Assembly (NCBI GenBank): GCA_025455245.1
Contig: JALOMX010000024.1
Coordinates: 1 to 11,966, forward strand
Direction of reading: 5' to 3'
Length of the DNA: 11,966 bases
Source of the DNA: Chitinophagaceae bacterium
GTDB lineage: Bacteria > Bacteroidota > Bacteroidia > Chitinophagales > Chitinophagaceae
Positions within the stretch are counted from its first letter, which is position 1. Each line of letters starts with the position of its first letter. The position numbers were made by a program, and so were the translations under genes. The notes below the pieces were generated by a model. That model saw only the letters and a program-made list of their open reading frames with translations, had not been told where the DNA came from and made no database searches. Shown piece after piece: positions 11,641 to 11,966 of this stretch.

Positions 11641-11966
11641 ATGAAATTGGAAATGGAACATTTATTTCAACAAAAAGTGATCAGCGCCAATAACCTGTTT
11701 GACGACAGGTATATCGCATCAAAAAATCTTTATATGCATTTGTTCAATACGCTGCCAAGTATTACGCTTGTGCGCAATGTGCAGGGTGAAAAAGTATTTT
11801 ATGCTATAAAGGGGCAGTTTAGTGATTGGATAGAGCAGGTGCTGATCAGTAATACCCGTAGCAAAGCAGGCCGGATGCATGAATTTAACCGTACCCTGCT
11901 GATTATGAAAAACCGCTGCATTATTGAACTGGATGATTGGTATTGCGAAATATTGCATGATGGCTG
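11641..11966 (+). CDS. N-terminal part of an unidentified protein (3' truncated)
   Basis: The frame from ATG 11641 is open to the window end, giving 108 residues. It reads MKLEMEHLFQQKVISANNLF at the start, followed by RNVQGEKVFYAIKGQFSDWI and EFNRTLLIMKNRCIIELDDW. The composition is that of a normal soluble protein with alternating strands and helices; there is no signal peptide. I have a faint recollection of this kind of N-terminal region in front of AAA-type ATPase domains in Bacteroidota, but no Walker motif lies inside the window, so this is only a guess. It follows the terminator-like hairpin by 48 nt and probably starts a new transcript. A second in-frame ATG at 11653 is an alternative start. 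Confidence 0.65.
   Translation, partial: MKLEMEHLFQQKVISANNLFDDRYIASKNLYMHLFNTLPSITLVRNVQGEKVFYAIKGQFSDWIEQVLISNTRSKAGRMHEFNRTLLIMKNRCIIELDDWYCEILHDG

Overview
The window looks like chromosomal DNA of a Bacteroidota (Bacteroidetes) bacterium. Pointers are a mutY-ssb-gldE-gldD gene order, a GldD-type gliding lipoprotein, a 30-residue bS22/mS38-like basic peptide of a kind I recall from this phylum, promoter-like TAnnTTTG boxes, and genes that mostly lack Shine-Dalgarno sequences. The family calls rest on motif reading by eye; no database search was possible.

Layout. 1-2267 (+): the tail of an unidentified acidic protein, then a three-gene signalling operon: a seven-helix membrane protein overlapping a HisKA_3 histidine kinase, and a LuxR/NarL-type response regulator. 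It ends at a terminator shared with the convergent rng gene. 2272-5296 (-): HU-family DNA-binding protein, an anchored TPR protein, a 30-codon bS22-like gene with its own terminator, and RNase E/G. 5490-9206 (+, divergent from HU): mutY, ssb, gldE and gldD, covering adenine-mismatch repair, single-strand DNA binding and the gliding/secretion-associated Gld proteins. 9298-9873 (+): a cysteine-rich DUF3109 protein, reached through a block of GGAATTT repeats.

9874-11043 is the accessory-looking part and the most interesting. It holds a promoter, a 31-codon leader peptide using 19 of the 20 amino acids, and a terminator whose 5' arm can also pair with the end of the leader coding sequence, as in a classical attenuator. 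Next come a tryptophan-rich 53-codon ORF and a second terminator, and then a tRNA cluster: Gln(UUG), a 5'-half tRNA with a GUU anticodon arm, a broken Lys(UUU), Phe(GAA) and Trp(CCA). Between and inside these lie three copies of a hairpin repeat and two copies of a 20-nt palindrome. One palindrome sits inside a copy of the hairpin repeat whose sister copy lacks it (filled versus empty site). The other splits the T-arm of the Lys tRNA sequence.

11044-11966 (+): a DUF458 RNase H-like protein, a terminator-like hairpin, and the start of an unidentified protein cut off by the window end.
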